From DATFRX01 sp035630615 (GTDB lineage Bacteria; Actinomycetota; Actinomycetes; Propionibacteriales; Nocardioidaceae), in NCBI GenBank assembly GCA_035630615.1, contig DASQKI010000008.1, positions 20,151 through 84,150 of the forward strand: a DNA stretch of 64,000 nt, in the 5' to 3' direction. The translations under genes and the position numbers were made by a program. Numbering within the stretch: position 1 is the first letter of the stretch; every line of letters begins with the position of its first letter. The notes under the pieces are model-generated. The model ran no database searches, was not told the origin of the DNA, and saw nothing but the letters and a program-made list of their open reading frames with translations. Positions 26,810-35,243 of this stretch are shown one piece after another.

Positions 26810-27781
26810 ATGAGTCAGCCACCGCCGTCGGGGCCATCCCCTTATGGCCAACAGCCGCCGGGCCAGGGCCCGCCGTGGGGTGGCCCGCCGCCGGGACCTC
26901 CACCCGGACCTCCGCCGGGTCCGTATGGGCCGCCCGGTCAGTACGGACCGCCGCCGCCATCGGGTGGTGGCAAGACGTCCAAGGGCCTGATCGTTGCGGT
27001 CGTGGTCATCGCGCTGATCGTCGTCGGAGGCGGCGTCGCCGGCGCGATTGTTCTCCTCGGCGACGACAAGGACGATGCCGCGAGCGGGTCCATCGAAGAT
27101 GCCGCACAAGCCTTCGTCGGTGCACTCAACGATGCCGACTGCGACACGATCAACAGCATGGCGACCGAGCGGCTTCTCGACAGCTTTGGCGGCGGCTGCG
27201 ACTCGGACTCCTTCGGTGACGGGAACATCGAATACGGAGACCCGGAGATCACCGACCAGTCAGATGACAGCGCGACCGTCGAGATCCCGGCCTCGAACAG
27301 CGAGGGTGACACGGCAACCTTGGTGTCGCAGTGGGTTGCTCAGGACGACGTCTGGATGGTCGACGACATCCGCGACGACGACGATCCCACCGAGCCGACG
27401 GAGACCGTGCCGACGGAGACCGTGCCAACGGAACCAACGGAGACCGTGCCAACGGTTGATCCGGAGGGCGCGCAGCTCGTCGCCTCGGCCTTCGTCGAAT
27501 CGGTCCGCCGCCACGACTGCCTGAAGATCGACTCGATGACGACCGACCGCTTCAAGTCGACGCTGGACTGTGAAAACGACCTGATGATCCCGGACGGCGT
27601 CGACTGGGAGCTTCAGGAGCCACAAATCGTCGGCGTCAACGGTGACGTCGCCACCGCCCAGGTCGTCATGGTGGTCGAGGGGTCCTCGGCCACGCTCAGC
27701 AGCCAGCTGGTCAACCAGGGTGGCGTTTGGTACGTCGACAGTCTCGACCTCTCCCAGCTCCCCGACCTTTCGTCGCCGTGA
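26810..27781 (+). CDS. Pro-rich single-pass membrane protein, paralogue 2, two outer domains
   Basis: 323 residues. Same plan as its neighbours: Pro-rich N-terminus, membrane helix (GLIVAVVVIALIVVGGGVAG), then an extracellular NTF2-like domain (DAAQAFVGALNDADCDTINS ... VAQDDVWMVDDI). A PTEPTETVPTETVPTEPTE linker leads to a second such domain (VASAFVESVRRHDCLKIDSM ... VNQGGVWYVDSL). Both domains keep an HDC/DADC cysteine near the first helix and a second cysteine about 25 residues later. Starts ATG. Function unknown. Confidence 0.8.
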   Translation: MSQPPPSGPSPYGQQPPGQGPPWGGPPPGPPPGPPPGPYGPPGQYGPPPPSGGGKTSKGLIVAVVVIALIVVGGGVAGAIVLLGDDKDDAASGSIEDAAQAFVGALNDADCDTINSMATERLLDSFGGGCDSDSFGDGNIEYGDPEITDQSDDSATVEIPASNSEGDTATLVSQWVAQDDVWMVDDIRDDDDPTEPTETVPTETVPTEPTETVPTVDPEGAQLVASAFVESVRRHDCLKIDSMTTDRFKSTLDCENDLMIPDGVDWELQEPQIVGVNGDVATAQVVMVVEGSSATLSSQLVNQGGVWYVDSLDLSQLPDLSSP

Positions 27782-27800
27782 TCTCCTCGAGGGAGGACGC

Positions 27801-28541
27801 ATGAGCCAGCAACCGCCACCCGGACCGCCGAATCCGAATGGACCCGGATGGGGCAGGCCTCCGCAGGGGCCGCCGCCCGGTCAGGGGCCAGGACAGCCAC
27901 CCGGGCCGTACGGTCCTCCCGGTCAGGCCGGTCCGCCGCCGGGGCAGCCGCCGCCGGGCCAGTACGGTCCGCCGCCGGGGCAACCGCCGCCCGGCCAGTA
28001 CGGTCCGCCAGGGCAGCCGCCGCCCGGCCAGTACGGTCCGCCACCCGGGCAGCCGCCGCCCGGCCAGTACGGTCCGCCACCCGGCCAGTACCCATGGCCG
28101 CCGCCATCGGGCGGCAAGTCCAAGGGGGCCGTCGTCGGCCTCGTGATCGCCGTCCTCGTGGTCGTGGGCGGTGGAGCCGCTGCTGCGATCCTGCTGCTCG
28201 GAGGCGACGACGACAGCGAACCCTCCGGTGACGAAGCGCTCGCATCCGCGCAGGCCTTCGTCGACGCGTGGAAGGACGCCGACTGCGACGCGCTCGAGGG
28301 TCTCATGACCGACGACTTCCGCAAGGACGCGGCCAGTGAGTGCAACCCCGACGACGTCCAGGGCGAGCCGAGCGATCCCGAGATCACCGAGGAATCCGGC
28401 GACTCGGCGACCGCGGTCACCAGCATCGACGGGTCAGAGATCGAGCTCACTCTTGTCAGGGAGGACGGCGAGTGGCTCATCGACGGGATCGGTGCCGGTC
28501 AGTCGACCGAGGTCCCGCCGCCGAACGCCACATCCGACTGA
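27801..28541 (+). CDS. Pro-rich single-pass membrane protein, paralogue 3
   Basis: 246 residues. The N-terminus has five near-identical GQPPPGQYGPP units (see the DNA repeat), then a membrane helix (GAVVGLVIAVLVVVGGGAAA) and one extracellular NTF2-like domain (AQAFVDAWKDADCDALEGLM ... VREDGEWLIDGIG). ATG 27801 has GGGAGGA upstream and follows paralogue 2 by 19 bases, so these two are cotranscribed. It ends 3 bases before the convergent DUF4439 gene. Confidence 0.82.
   Translation: MSQQPPPGPPNPNGPGWGRPPQGPPPGQGPGQPPGPYGPPGQAGPPPGQPPPGQYGPPPGQPPPGQYGPPGQPPPGQYGPPPGQPPPGQYGPPPGQYPWPPPSGGKSKGAVVGLVIAVLVVVGGGAAAAILLLGGDDDSEPSGDEALASAQAFVDAWKDADCDALEGLMTDDFRKDAASECNPDDVQGEPSDPEITEESGDSATAVTSIDGSEIELTLVREDGEWLIDGIGAGQSTEVPPPNATSD
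27931..28094 (+). repeat. coding tandem repeat (GQPPPGQYGPP units)
   Basis: Four to five copies of a 33-36 bp unit with core CCCGGCCAGTACGGTCCGCC inside paralogue 3. Copy number is likely to vary by slippage or recombination. Confidence 0.85.
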
Positions 28542-28544
28542 CCG

Positions 28545-29537
28545 TCAGGCATCGGCAACACCGGGGAGCGCGCTGGTCGGCGCACCCCAGTCGTAGCCAC
28601 GCACCGCGGCGTCGATGAGCGCGTCGACCGCGTACGCGCGGACCTCGCCGGCGGCGATCGCGGCAAGGGTCGCGTAGAGCACGGTGCAGCGACCCTCGAC
28701 CGACTGGGCGATCGTGCGCGCGGCCGCGACGTCGCCGACGTCGTTGGGCAGCCGGTACCCGGTTTCGGCCGCCACCGGCGTCTCGCCACCCGCTTCGACC
28801 AGTGCGGTCAGGCCGATGCGCCGTCCGCGATGGATCTCCCACGCCGCGGTGGCTTCTCGCACCGGCCGCGAGCCGTAGTCGAGCCGGCCACCGATCACGC
28901 CGTACGCGTAAATCGCCGCGTGCTCACCGGCCAGCGTGTAGTTCATGGCATCGATCACCGGTCCGACCTCGACGGTGATCGTGTCCGGATCGGGAGCCGC
29001 TGAGGCCTTCGGCGCATCCGCATGGGGGGCGAGTAGCCGGACATGTTGTGCGTGGCTGGCCGCCATCGACGCCAACAGGCGAGCCAGATCGCCGGAAGCA
29101 GCTCGATTGGCATCGCGCCGGAGATGGCGGGTTGCCCGCTCTTCCTGAGCGGCGAGGAGGCGTCGGGCCGCGTTGGGTGTCTGCGGCACCGGTCGGTCGG
29201 TCGCCGTGTCGTCGTCGGTGCCGCCGGTGGCACCGGACAGCGCCTCGACGTGTTCGTCGACGTCGGACCGCGCGCCGGCCAGCTGCGACCGCAGCTCGGG
29301 GTGCCGGCGTAGCGTCGACGCATAGAGCGCCGCCAGAGCGGTGGCTTCATCGAGGGCAGCGGCCACCAACTCGTCGTCAGCCGAGGCGGCGGCGTCGGTG
29401 CTGGGATCGGCCGTCGTCGCGCGCTCGTCGCCGTCGGCGTCGCACGCGGACGTCAGGACCGATACGCCCGCCACCGCGAGTACGGTCGATCCGGCGCGGC
29501 GCAGGAAGGCCCGGCGGGTCGACGTAGGTGGAAACAC
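28545..29537 (-). CDS. DUF4439 ferritin-like lipoprotein with Tat signal
   Basis: 330 residues. The N-terminus has a twin-arginine motif (STRRAFLRRAG), a hydrophobic core and lipobox LTSAC (C32), so it is exported folded and lipid-anchored. The C-terminal half (MNYTLAGEHAAIYAYGVIGG ... CTVLYATLAAIAAGEVRAYA) is the DUF4439 ferritin-like four-helix bundle with E and H residues that could bind metal. GTG 29537 is supported by TAGCTT (minus strand, 29545-29550) exactly 7 bases upstream (leaderless). In actinobacteria this gene is commonly divergent from rimP, as here. Function unknown. Confidence 0.85.
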   Translation of the reverse strand: MFPPTSTRRAFLRRAGSTVLAVAGVSVLTSACDADGDERATTADPSTDAAASADDELVAAALDEATALAALYASTLRRHPELRSQLAGARSDVDEHVEALSGATGGTDDDTATDRPVPQTPNAARRLLAAQEERATRHLRRDANRAASGDLARLLASMAASHAQHVRLLAPHADAPKASAAPDPDTITVEVGPVIDAMNYTLAGEHAAIYAYGVIGGRLDYGSRPVREATAAWEIHRGRRIGLTALVEAGGETPVAAETGYRLPNDVGDVAAARTIAQSVEGRCTVLYATLAAIAAGEVRAYAVDALIDAAVRGYDWGAPTSALPGVADA

Positions 29538-29590
29538 GCCCCCGAAGCTACCGCGCGACTCGCGTCGCGACTCAAAGACACGACCTCTTA

Positions 29591-29596
29591 TAGGGT
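29591..29596 (+). promoter_or_regulatory. putative -10 of the rimP-nusA-infB operon
   Basis: TAGGGT (with overlapping TATAGG at 29589-29594) is the only good TAnnnT box in the 137-base gap between DUF4439 and rimP. It lies about 80 bases before the rimP GTG. Confidence 0.45.
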
Positions 29597-29631
29597 GCCG
29601 GCATGCCGCGTGGCGGCCCCGGAGGTTCACC

Positions 29632-29697
29632 ATGGGGGAGAAGGACATGACAACAGCAGAAGGCGGAGGTCATCGTGAGTGCGACTTCGCTGCCTGA
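29632..29697 (+). CDS. possible 21-residue leader peptide overlapping rimP
   Basis: An ATG with a strong ribosome-binding site (CCGGAGG, 7 bases upstream) opens a frame of 21 codons (starts MGEKDMTTAEGG) that ends 23 bases inside rimP in another frame. It could couple ribosome loading to rimP or be a chance frame. No conservation can be tested here. Confidence 0.3.
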   Translation: MGEKDMTTAEGGGHRECDFAA

Positions 29698-30163
29698 TCG
29701 GGTGACAGCCGTCGTCGAGCCGGCAGTCACTCATCTCGGGTTGGAGCTCGAAGCGGTCGAGCTGACGAACGCGGGTCGTCGTCGGCTCCTGCGGGTCGTC
29801 GTCGACACCGAGACGGAGATGGCGGACGGCGTCCGCGGTGTCACGCTCGACCAGCTGGCCGAGGCCACCCGCGAGGTTTCGCGAGCGCTCGACGACGCCG
29901 ACGCGATGGGTAGTCAGGCGTACACGCTGGAGGTGACCTCGCCCGGCATCGATCGCCCGCTGACAGCGCCCCGCCATTGGCGTCGCAACCTCGGCCGCTT
30001 GGTCAAGGTGACGCCGACCGAGGGAAGCCGCCAGACCGGTCGCGTGCTGCGCGTCGCCGACGCATCGGTGACCCTGGACGTCGATGGCACCGAGTACGAA
30101 TGGTCATATGCCGACATCGCCAGGGCCACGGTGCAGGTCGAGTTCAACCGAAAGGATGGCTGA
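29675..30163 (+). CDS. rimP: ribosome maturation factor RimP
   Basis: 162 residues. The N-terminal domain (LGLELEAVELTNAGRRRLLRVVV) and the conserved YTLEVTSPGIDRPL motif are diagnostic, followed by an SH3-like C-terminal domain. It assists 30S subunit assembly. GTG start with GGCGGAGG upstream. First gene of the rimP-nusA-ylxR-infB cluster; nusA begins 5 bases after its stop. Confidence 0.95.
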   Translation: MSATSLPDRVTAVVEPAVTHLGLELEAVELTNAGRRRLLRVVVDTETEMADGVRGVTLDQLAEATREVSRALDDADAMGSQAYTLEVTSPGIDRPLTAPRHWRRNLGRLVKVTPTEGSRQTGRVLRVADASVTLDVDGTEYEWSYADIARATVQVEFNRKDG

Positions 30164-30168
30164 GCACG

Positions 30169-31143
30169 ATGGACATCGACATCGCCGCCCTCCGGATGTT
30201 GGAGCGCGAAAAAGACATCCCGTTCGACGTCGTTGTGGAGGCCATCGAGCAGGCTCTTCTGGTCGCGTACCACCGGACCGAAGGCGCCCAGACCCACGCC
30301 CGCGTTGAGCTCGACCGCAAGTCCGGTCACGTCGTCGTCTGGGCCCAGGAGCACGACGACGAGGGCGAGATGGTCGGCGAATACGACGACACGCCCGAGG
30401 GCTTCGGTCGGATCGCGGCGACCACGGCCAAGCAGATCATCCTGCAGCGGCTGCGCGACGCGGAGGACGTGCAGAAGTTCGGAGAGTTCTCCGAGAAGGA
30501 AGGCGACATCGTCTCGGGCACGATTCAGCAGGGACGCGACCCCAGCGACGTCATGGTCGATCTCGGCCGGCTCGAAGCACTGCTCCCGGTCGCCGAGCGA
30601 GTCCCTGAGGAGCGCTATCAGCACGGCTCGCGGATCAAGTGCCTCGTCGTCAACGTTCGCAAGGGCCCTCGCGGCCCCCACGTGGTCGTGTCGCGAACCC
30701 ACCCGAACCTGGTCAAGCGGTTGTTCGCACTCGAGGCACCGGAGGTCGCCGACGGCACCGTCGATGTCGTCGCCGTCGCGCGTGAGGCCGGCCACCGGTC
30801 CAAGATCGCGGTCCGCTCCAACGTCGACGGGGTCAACGCCAAGGGTGCTTGCATCGGCCCGATGGGTAGTCGGGTGCGCAGCGTCATGAACGAGTTGCAC
30901 GGCGAGAAGATCGACATCATCGACTACTCCGACGACCCGGCGACGTTCGTGGCCAACGCGCTGTCGCCCGCCCGGGTCAACAGCGTCGAGATCGTCGACG
31001 CGGCGGCCAAGGCGGCGCGGGTCGTCGTGCCCGACTTCCAGCTGTCTCTGGCGATCGGCAAAGAGGGGCAAAACGCACGGCTCGCCGCCCGGCTCACCGG
31101 CTGGCGGATCGACATCCGCTCCGACGCGCCCGACGACGAGTAG
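30169..31143 (+). CDS. nusA: transcription termination/antitermination factor NusA
   Basis: 324 residues, the short actinobacterial form without the C-terminal acidic repeats of enterobacteria. N-terminal polymerase-binding domain, S1 domain (EGDIVSGTIQQGRDPSDVMV), KH1 (KGACIGPMGSRVRSVMNEL) and KH2 (LAIGKEGQNARLAARLTGW). It modulates pausing and termination and binds rRNA leader RNA. The ATG at 30169 follows the rimP stop; upstream in-frame codons are antisense/shadow sequence. Confidence 0.95.
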   Translation: MDIDIAALRMLEREKDIPFDVVVEAIEQALLVAYHRTEGAQTHARVELDRKSGHVVVWAQEHDDEGEMVGEYDDTPEGFGRIAATTAKQIILQRLRDAEDVQKFGEFSEKEGDIVSGTIQQGRDPSDVMVDLGRLEALLPVAERVPEERYQHGSRIKCLVVNVRKGPRGPHVVVSRTHPNLVKRLFALEAPEVADGTVDVVAVAREAGHRSKIAVRSNVDGVNAKGACIGPMGSRVRSVMNELHGEKIDIIDYSDDPATFVANALSPARVNSVEIVDAAAKAARVVVPDFQLSLAIGKEGQNARLAARLTGWRIDIRSDAPDDE

Positions 31144-31176
31144 GAGCCTCGGCGCGACGCGGGAGGCATCAACCGC

Positions 31177-31182
31177 TAGACT
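31177..31182 (+). promoter_or_regulatory. -10 box giving a leaderless ylxR transcript
   Basis: TAGACT ends 8 bases before the GTG start of ylxR, the spacing expected when transcription starts at the start codon. A GGGAGG further upstream is too far to serve that start. Suggests an internal promoter in the nusA operon. Confidence 0.55.
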
Positions 31183-31190
31183 CGTACCCA

Positions 31191-31550
31191 GTGGGTCGTA
31201 CGAATCCTCGCTCTTTCGATGCCCTGGCGCGCCCGGAACCGGTGCGTACCTGTGTCGGATGTCGAGAGCGTGCGGCCAAGTCCGAGCTGATCCGGATCGT
31301 TGTCGTCAGCAACGGCGCGACCACTGCGGTGGCGCCAGACGTACGGCGATCGGCGGGCGGCCGGGGTGCGCATCTGCATCCATCGGCGGCCTGTTTGGAG
31401 TTGGCGACGCGGCGCAAGGCCTGGAGCCGTGCGTTGCGAGTCAGCGGCCCAGTGGACGACACGGCCGTCTGGTCGTACATCCGCGCGGTCACGGCATCGG
31501 GCGAAACCGAACGCGACAACAACCACAGGAAGCGGAGCACACGCTCATGA
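31191..31550 (+). CDS. ylxR: YlxR family RNA-binding protein (DUF448)
   Basis: 119 residues. The family signature PVRTCVGCRERAAKSELIRIV is at residues 17-37, followed by GRGAHLHPSAACLELA. YlxR binds RNA and RNase P or acts as a nucleoid-associated regulator in other bacteria. Its place between nusA and infB is conserved. Start GTG 31191 lies 8 bases after a TAGACT box. Confidence 0.9.
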   Translation: MGRTNPRSFDALARPEPVRTCVGCRERAAKSELIRIVVVSNGATTAVAPDVRRSAGGRGAHLHPSAACLELATRRKAWSRALRVSGPVDDTAVWSYIRAVTASGETERDNNHRKRSTRS

Positions 31551-31630
31551 GCCCTCGATGAGTAACTCGAGATGAGCATGTACATCGACTAGCGGTCTGT
31601 GCCTGCGGGCTCGGACCACGAAGGAGAGCA

Positions 31631-34444
31631 GTGGCTAAGGTCCGAGTCTACGAACTCGCGAAGAAGTTTGGAGTCCCGAGCAAAGTCGTCCTGTCGACCC
31701 TGAGCGACATGGGCGAGTTCGTGCGCTCGGCGTCGTCCACGGTGGAAGCACCCGTGGTCCGCAAGCTCGAGGACAAGTTCGCCGACCAGTTGAAGGCCGA
31801 TGCGGCCAAGTCGGCAGACGGCGCCAAAACCGACGGCGCCAAGAAGAAGTCCGCGGCGAAGAAGACCGCGAAAAAGGCCCCGGCCAAGCCGGTCGAGCCG
31901 CCCGCCGAGGAGCCGGCTGTCGAGCAGCCGGTCGCCGAGGAGCCGGTCGCGGCGCCTGCACCCGTTGCCGAGCCGGCGGCCGAGGAAGAGCCCGCTCCGG
32001 TGGAGGCGGTGACCGCCGAGGAGCCGCCAGCCGAAGAGGCGACTCCCGAGGCGCCGGCCGCCAAGGCCGCGCCGAAGCCGGCGCCCCGACCCGCTCCACG
32101 ACCGGCGCCGCAGCCGGGCGGGGCCCGTGGTGGGCGCTCTGGCGGCGTACGCCCCGGCAACAACCCGTTTTCGTCGACCCAGGGCATGCAGCGCCCGGGT
32201 CGCCCGTCGCCCGGCTCGATGCCGTCGCGACCGGCGGCTCGCGACGGCGGCTCCGGTCGCGGCGATCGCCCGAGTGGCCGGCCGAGCCCGTCTGGCATGC
32301 CGCGGCCCAACCCGGCGATGATGCCGAAGCAGTCGGCGCCGTCGCTCGGTGGACGCGGCGGCGGCGGCGGTGGTGGCGGCGCCGGTGGTCGCGGCCGACC
32401 CGGACCGGGCGGTCGCTCCGGTGGCGGCGGTGCGCCAGGAGGCAACCGCGGTGGACCCGGTGGCGGTCGGTTCGGCGGCCCCGGTGGCCGGCCGGGCGGC
32501 GGCGGTCGTCGCGGTGGCACGCAGGGCGCATTCGGGCGACCGGGCGGCCCGTCCCGTCGCGGACGCAAGTCGAAGCGCGCGAAGCGACAAGAGTTCGACA
32601 ACATGCAGGCGCCGGCGATCGGCGGGGTCCGCGTTCGCAAGGGCGACGGCGAGGCCGTTCGCCTCGCGCGCGGCGCGTCGCTGACCGACTTCGCCGACAA
32701 GATCGGCGCCGACCCGGCGTCGCTCGTGCAGGTGCTCTTCCACCTCGGCGAGATGGTCACGGCGACCCAGTCGGTCAACGACGAGACCCTGCAGCTGCTC
32801 GGCGAGGAGCTCAATTACGACGTTCAGGTCGTCTCGCCTGAGGACGAGGACCGCGAGCTGCTCGAGAGCTTCGACCTGGCATTCGGCGAGGACGAGGGTG
32901 ACGAGGGGGATCTCCAGGCGCGACCCGCGGTCGTCACCGTCATGGGTCACGTCGACCACGGAAAGACCAAGCTCCTCGACGCGCTCCGCAACGCCAACCA
33001 GGTCGACACCGAGGCCGGCGGCATCACCCAGCACATCGGTGCCTACCAGGTCTCGACCAAGGTCGACGGCGACGAGCGCAGGATCACCTTCATCGACACC
33101 CCGGGTCACGAGGCGTTCACCGCCATGCGAGCCCGTGGTGCGCAGGCGACCGACATCGCGGTTCTCGTGGTGGCGGCCGACGACGGCGTGATGCCGCAGA
33201 CGGTGGAGGCGATCAACCACGCCAAGGCGGCCGACGTGCCAATCGTGGTCGCGGTCAACAAGGTCGACAAGCCGGAGGCGGACCCGACCAAGGTGCGCGG
33301 CCAGCTCAGCGAGTACGGCGTGGTGCCGGAGGAGTACGGCGGCGACACGATGTTCGTCGACGTGTCCGCCAAGGCCCAGCTCGGGCTCGAAAAGCTGCTG
33401 GAGTCGATCGTGTTGACCGCCGACGCGGCGCTGGATCTGCGGGCCAACCCCGACCAGCCCGCCGAGGGTCTCGCGATCGAGGCTCACCTCGACCGTGGAC
33501 GCGGCCCGGTGGCGACCGTGCTGGTGCAGCGCGGCACGCTGAGCGTCGGCGACTCCGTCGTGATCGGCCCGGCGCACGGCCGGGTCCGCGCGATGCTCGA
33601 TGAGCACGGCGAGTCGGTCGACGAGGCGGTGCCGTCGCGACCGGTCATGGTCCTCGGCCTGACGGCGGTCCCCGGGGCGGGTGACAACTTCATGGTCGTC
33701 AACGACGACCGGATGGCTCGCCAGATCGCCGAGAAGCGCGAGGCTCGCGAGCGCAACGCGATGCTGGCCCAGCGGACCGTTCGACGCACGCTCGAGGACT
33801 TCATGTCCAGCATGGAGAAGGGCGAGGTCGACGAGCTGCTGCTCATCCTCAAGGGCGACGTGTCCGGCTCGGTCGAGGCGCTCGAAGACGCCCTGGCCAA
33901 GATCGACGTCGGCGAGGACGTGTCGCTGCGGATCATCGACCGCGGCGTCGGCGCGATCACGGAGACCAACGTCATGCTGGCGGCGGCCTCCGACGCGGTC
34001 ATCATCGGCTTCAACGTCCGGCCGCAGGGCAAGGCGACCGAGCTGGCCGACCGCGAGGGCGTCGACATCCGCTACTACTCGGTGATCTACCAGGCCATCG
34101 ACGAGATCGAGGCGGCCCTCAAGGGCATGCTCAAGCCCATCTACGAGGAGGTCTCCCTCGGCCAGGCCGAGATCCGCGAGGTCTTCCGCTCGTCGAAGGT
34201 CGGCAACATCGCCGGCTGCTGGGTCTCGTCCGGCCTGATCCGCCGCAACGCCAAGGCCCGGTTGCTCCGCGACGGCGCCGTCGTCGCCGACAACCTGGAC
34301 CTGGCCAGCCTCAAGCGGTTCAAGGACGACGCCAGTGAGGTACGTGAGGGCTTCGAGTGCGGTCTCACCTTGAGGAACTTCAACGACATCAAGGTTGGCG
34401 ATGTCGTCGAGTCCTTCGAGATGCGCGAGAAGCCGCGTGACTGA
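31631..34444 (+). CDS. infB: translation initiation factor IF-2
   Basis: 937 residues. N-terminal IF2_N domain (KVRVYELAKKFGVPSKVVLS), a long Ala/Pro/Glu then Gly/Arg-rich linker (about residues 60-320), second IF2_N, and the GTPase domain with G1 GHVDHGKTKLLD, G3 DTPGHEAF and G4 NKVDKPEAD, then domains II-IV ending in the initiator-tRNA binding region (GFECGLTLRNFNDIKVGDVV). It brings fMet-tRNA to the 30S subunit. GTG start with AAGGAGAG upstream. Confidence 0.97.
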   Translation: MAKVRVYELAKKFGVPSKVVLSTLSDMGEFVRSASSTVEAPVVRKLEDKFADQLKADAAKSADGAKTDGAKKKSAAKKTAKKAPAKPVEPPAEEPAVEQPVAEEPVAAPAPVAEPAAEEEPAPVEAVTAEEPPAEEATPEAPAAKAAPKPAPRPAPRPAPQPGGARGGRSGGVRPGNNPFSSTQGMQRPGRPSPGSMPSRPAARDGGSGRGDRPSGRPSPSGMPRPNPAMMPKQSAPSLGGRGGGGGGGGAGGRGRPGPGGRSGGGGAPGGNRGGPGGGRFGGPGGRPGGGGRRGGTQGAFGRPGGPSRRGRKSKRAKRQEFDNMQAPAIGGVRVRKGDGEAVRLARGASLTDFADKIGADPASLVQVLFHLGEMVTATQSVNDETLQLLGEELNYDVQVVSPEDEDRELLESFDLAFGEDEGDEGDLQARPAVVTVMGHVDHGKTKLLDALRNANQVDTEAGGITQHIGAYQVSTKVDGDERRITFIDTPGHEAFTAMRARGAQATDIAVLVVAADDGVMPQTVEAINHAKAADVPIVVAVNKVDKPEADPTKVRGQLSEYGVVPEEYGGDTMFVDVSAKAQLGLEKLLESIVLTADAALDLRANPDQPAEGLAIEAHLDRGRGPVATVLVQRGTLSVGDSVVIGPAHGRVRAMLDEHGESVDEAVPSRPVMVLGLTAVPGAGDNFMVVNDDRMARQIAEKREARERNAMLAQRTVRRTLEDFMSSMEKGEVDELLLILKGDVSGSVEALEDALAKIDVGEDVSLRIIDRGVGAITETNVMLAAASDAVIIGFNVRPQGKATELADREGVDIRYYSVIYQAIDEIEAALKGMLKPIYEEVSLGQAEIREVFRSSKVGNIAGCWVSSGLIRRNAKARLLRDGAVVADNLDLASLKRFKDDASEVREGFECGLTLRNFNDIKVGDVVESFEMREKPRD

Positions 34445-34480
34445 CGACGCGACAAGGGGAGGCGAGGGGCGTAGCCACCG

Positions 34481-34774
34481 GTGTTCGTGGCCGCGATGAG
34501 CGTTGATTTGCTGCTCGGCGACGTGCGATCGCTCAAGCAGAAGCGCTCGGTGCTGCGTCCCTTGCTCGCCGACCTGACCCGACGGTATGCCATCTCCGTG
34601 GCGGAGGTCGGCGAGCAGGAGCTCTACCGTCGGGCTCGGGTCGGCGTCGCGTTGGTGACCGGCGAAGCCTCGCACGGGCAGGCTGTGCTCGATCAGGTCG
34701 AGCGGAGCATCGCGGCCCGACCCGAGGTGGAGCTGCTGTCGACGCGGCGCTGGTTGCGGGGCGAAGATGACTAG
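34481..34774 (+). CDS. DUF503 family protein
   Basis: 97 residues. The LLLGDVRSLKQKRSVLRPLL and VAEVGEQELYRRARVGVALV segments identify DUF503 (YlxP-like), a small protein found between infB and rbfA in Gram-positives. Its biochemical role is not established; a link to ribosome assembly is inferred from the conserved position. GTG start; the stop TAG is followed 21 bases later by rbfA. Confidence 0.9.
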   Translation: MFVAAMSVDLLLGDVRSLKQKRSVLRPLLADLTRRYAISVAEVGEQELYRRARVGVALVTGEASHGQAVLDQVERSIAARPEVELLSTRRWLRGEDD

Positions 34775-34795
34775 GGTGACGGGAGTGAGGACGGC

Positions 34796-35233
34796 ATGAG
34801 CTCGCCGCGAGTACGCAAGGTGGCCGACCGGATCAAGGTCGTTGTCGCCGAAATGTTGGAGCGTCGCATCAAGGACCCGCGGCTCGGGTTCGCCACCGTG
34901 ACCGACGTCCGGGTCAGCGGCGACACCCAGCACGCGACCGTCTTCTATACAGTGCTCGGCGGCCCGGAGGAGATCGACCGCACCGCGGCGGCCCTGACCA
35001 GCGCGACCGGCGTGCTCCGGTCGGAGGTGGGCCGCCAGTTGGGCATGCGTCACACCCCGACGCTGGAGTTCGTCCTCGATGCCGTGCCGGACAATGCCCG
35101 TCACATCGAGGAGCTGCTCACGCGCGCTCGTGAGTCTGACGCCGACGTCGCCCGTCGCGCTGCCGGCGCCTCCTACGCCGGAGAGTCCGACCCCTACCGG
35201 CAGCGCGACGAGGACGACACCGAGCCGACCTGA
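34796..35233 (+). CDS. rbfA: ribosome-binding factor A
   Basis: 145 residues. KH-fold protein with RKVADRIKVVVAEMLERRIK at the N-terminus and LRSEVGRQLGMRHTPTLEFV near the end. It helps 16S rRNA 5' end maturation in the 30S subunit. GGGAGTGAGG precedes the ATG. truB, usually next, is here separated by an antisense RTX fragment whose stop lies 10 bases after the rbfA stop. Confidence 0.95.
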   Translation: MSSPRVRKVADRIKVVVAEMLERRIKDPRLGFATVTDVRVSGDTQHATVFYTVLGGPEEIDRTAAALTSATGVLRSEVGRQLGMRHTPTLEFVLDAVPDNARHIEELLTRARESDADVARRAAGASYAGESDPYRQRDEDDTEPT

Positions 35234-35243
35234 TTCGGCTCGC

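Noticed and set aside
27931..28094. Regular repeats resembling a CRISPR array
   Set aside because: The repeats are contiguous, in frame and encode GQPPPGQYGPP units without spacers.
31589..35104. A 1171-codon open frame antisense to infB, and similar long antisense frames (for example 319-1998, 2367-4940 beyond gabT, 14546-16078, 46672-47919)
   Set aside because: They mirror GC-rich third positions of the real genes, have low-complexity Arg/Gly/Val/Asp translations, and lack recognisable domains.
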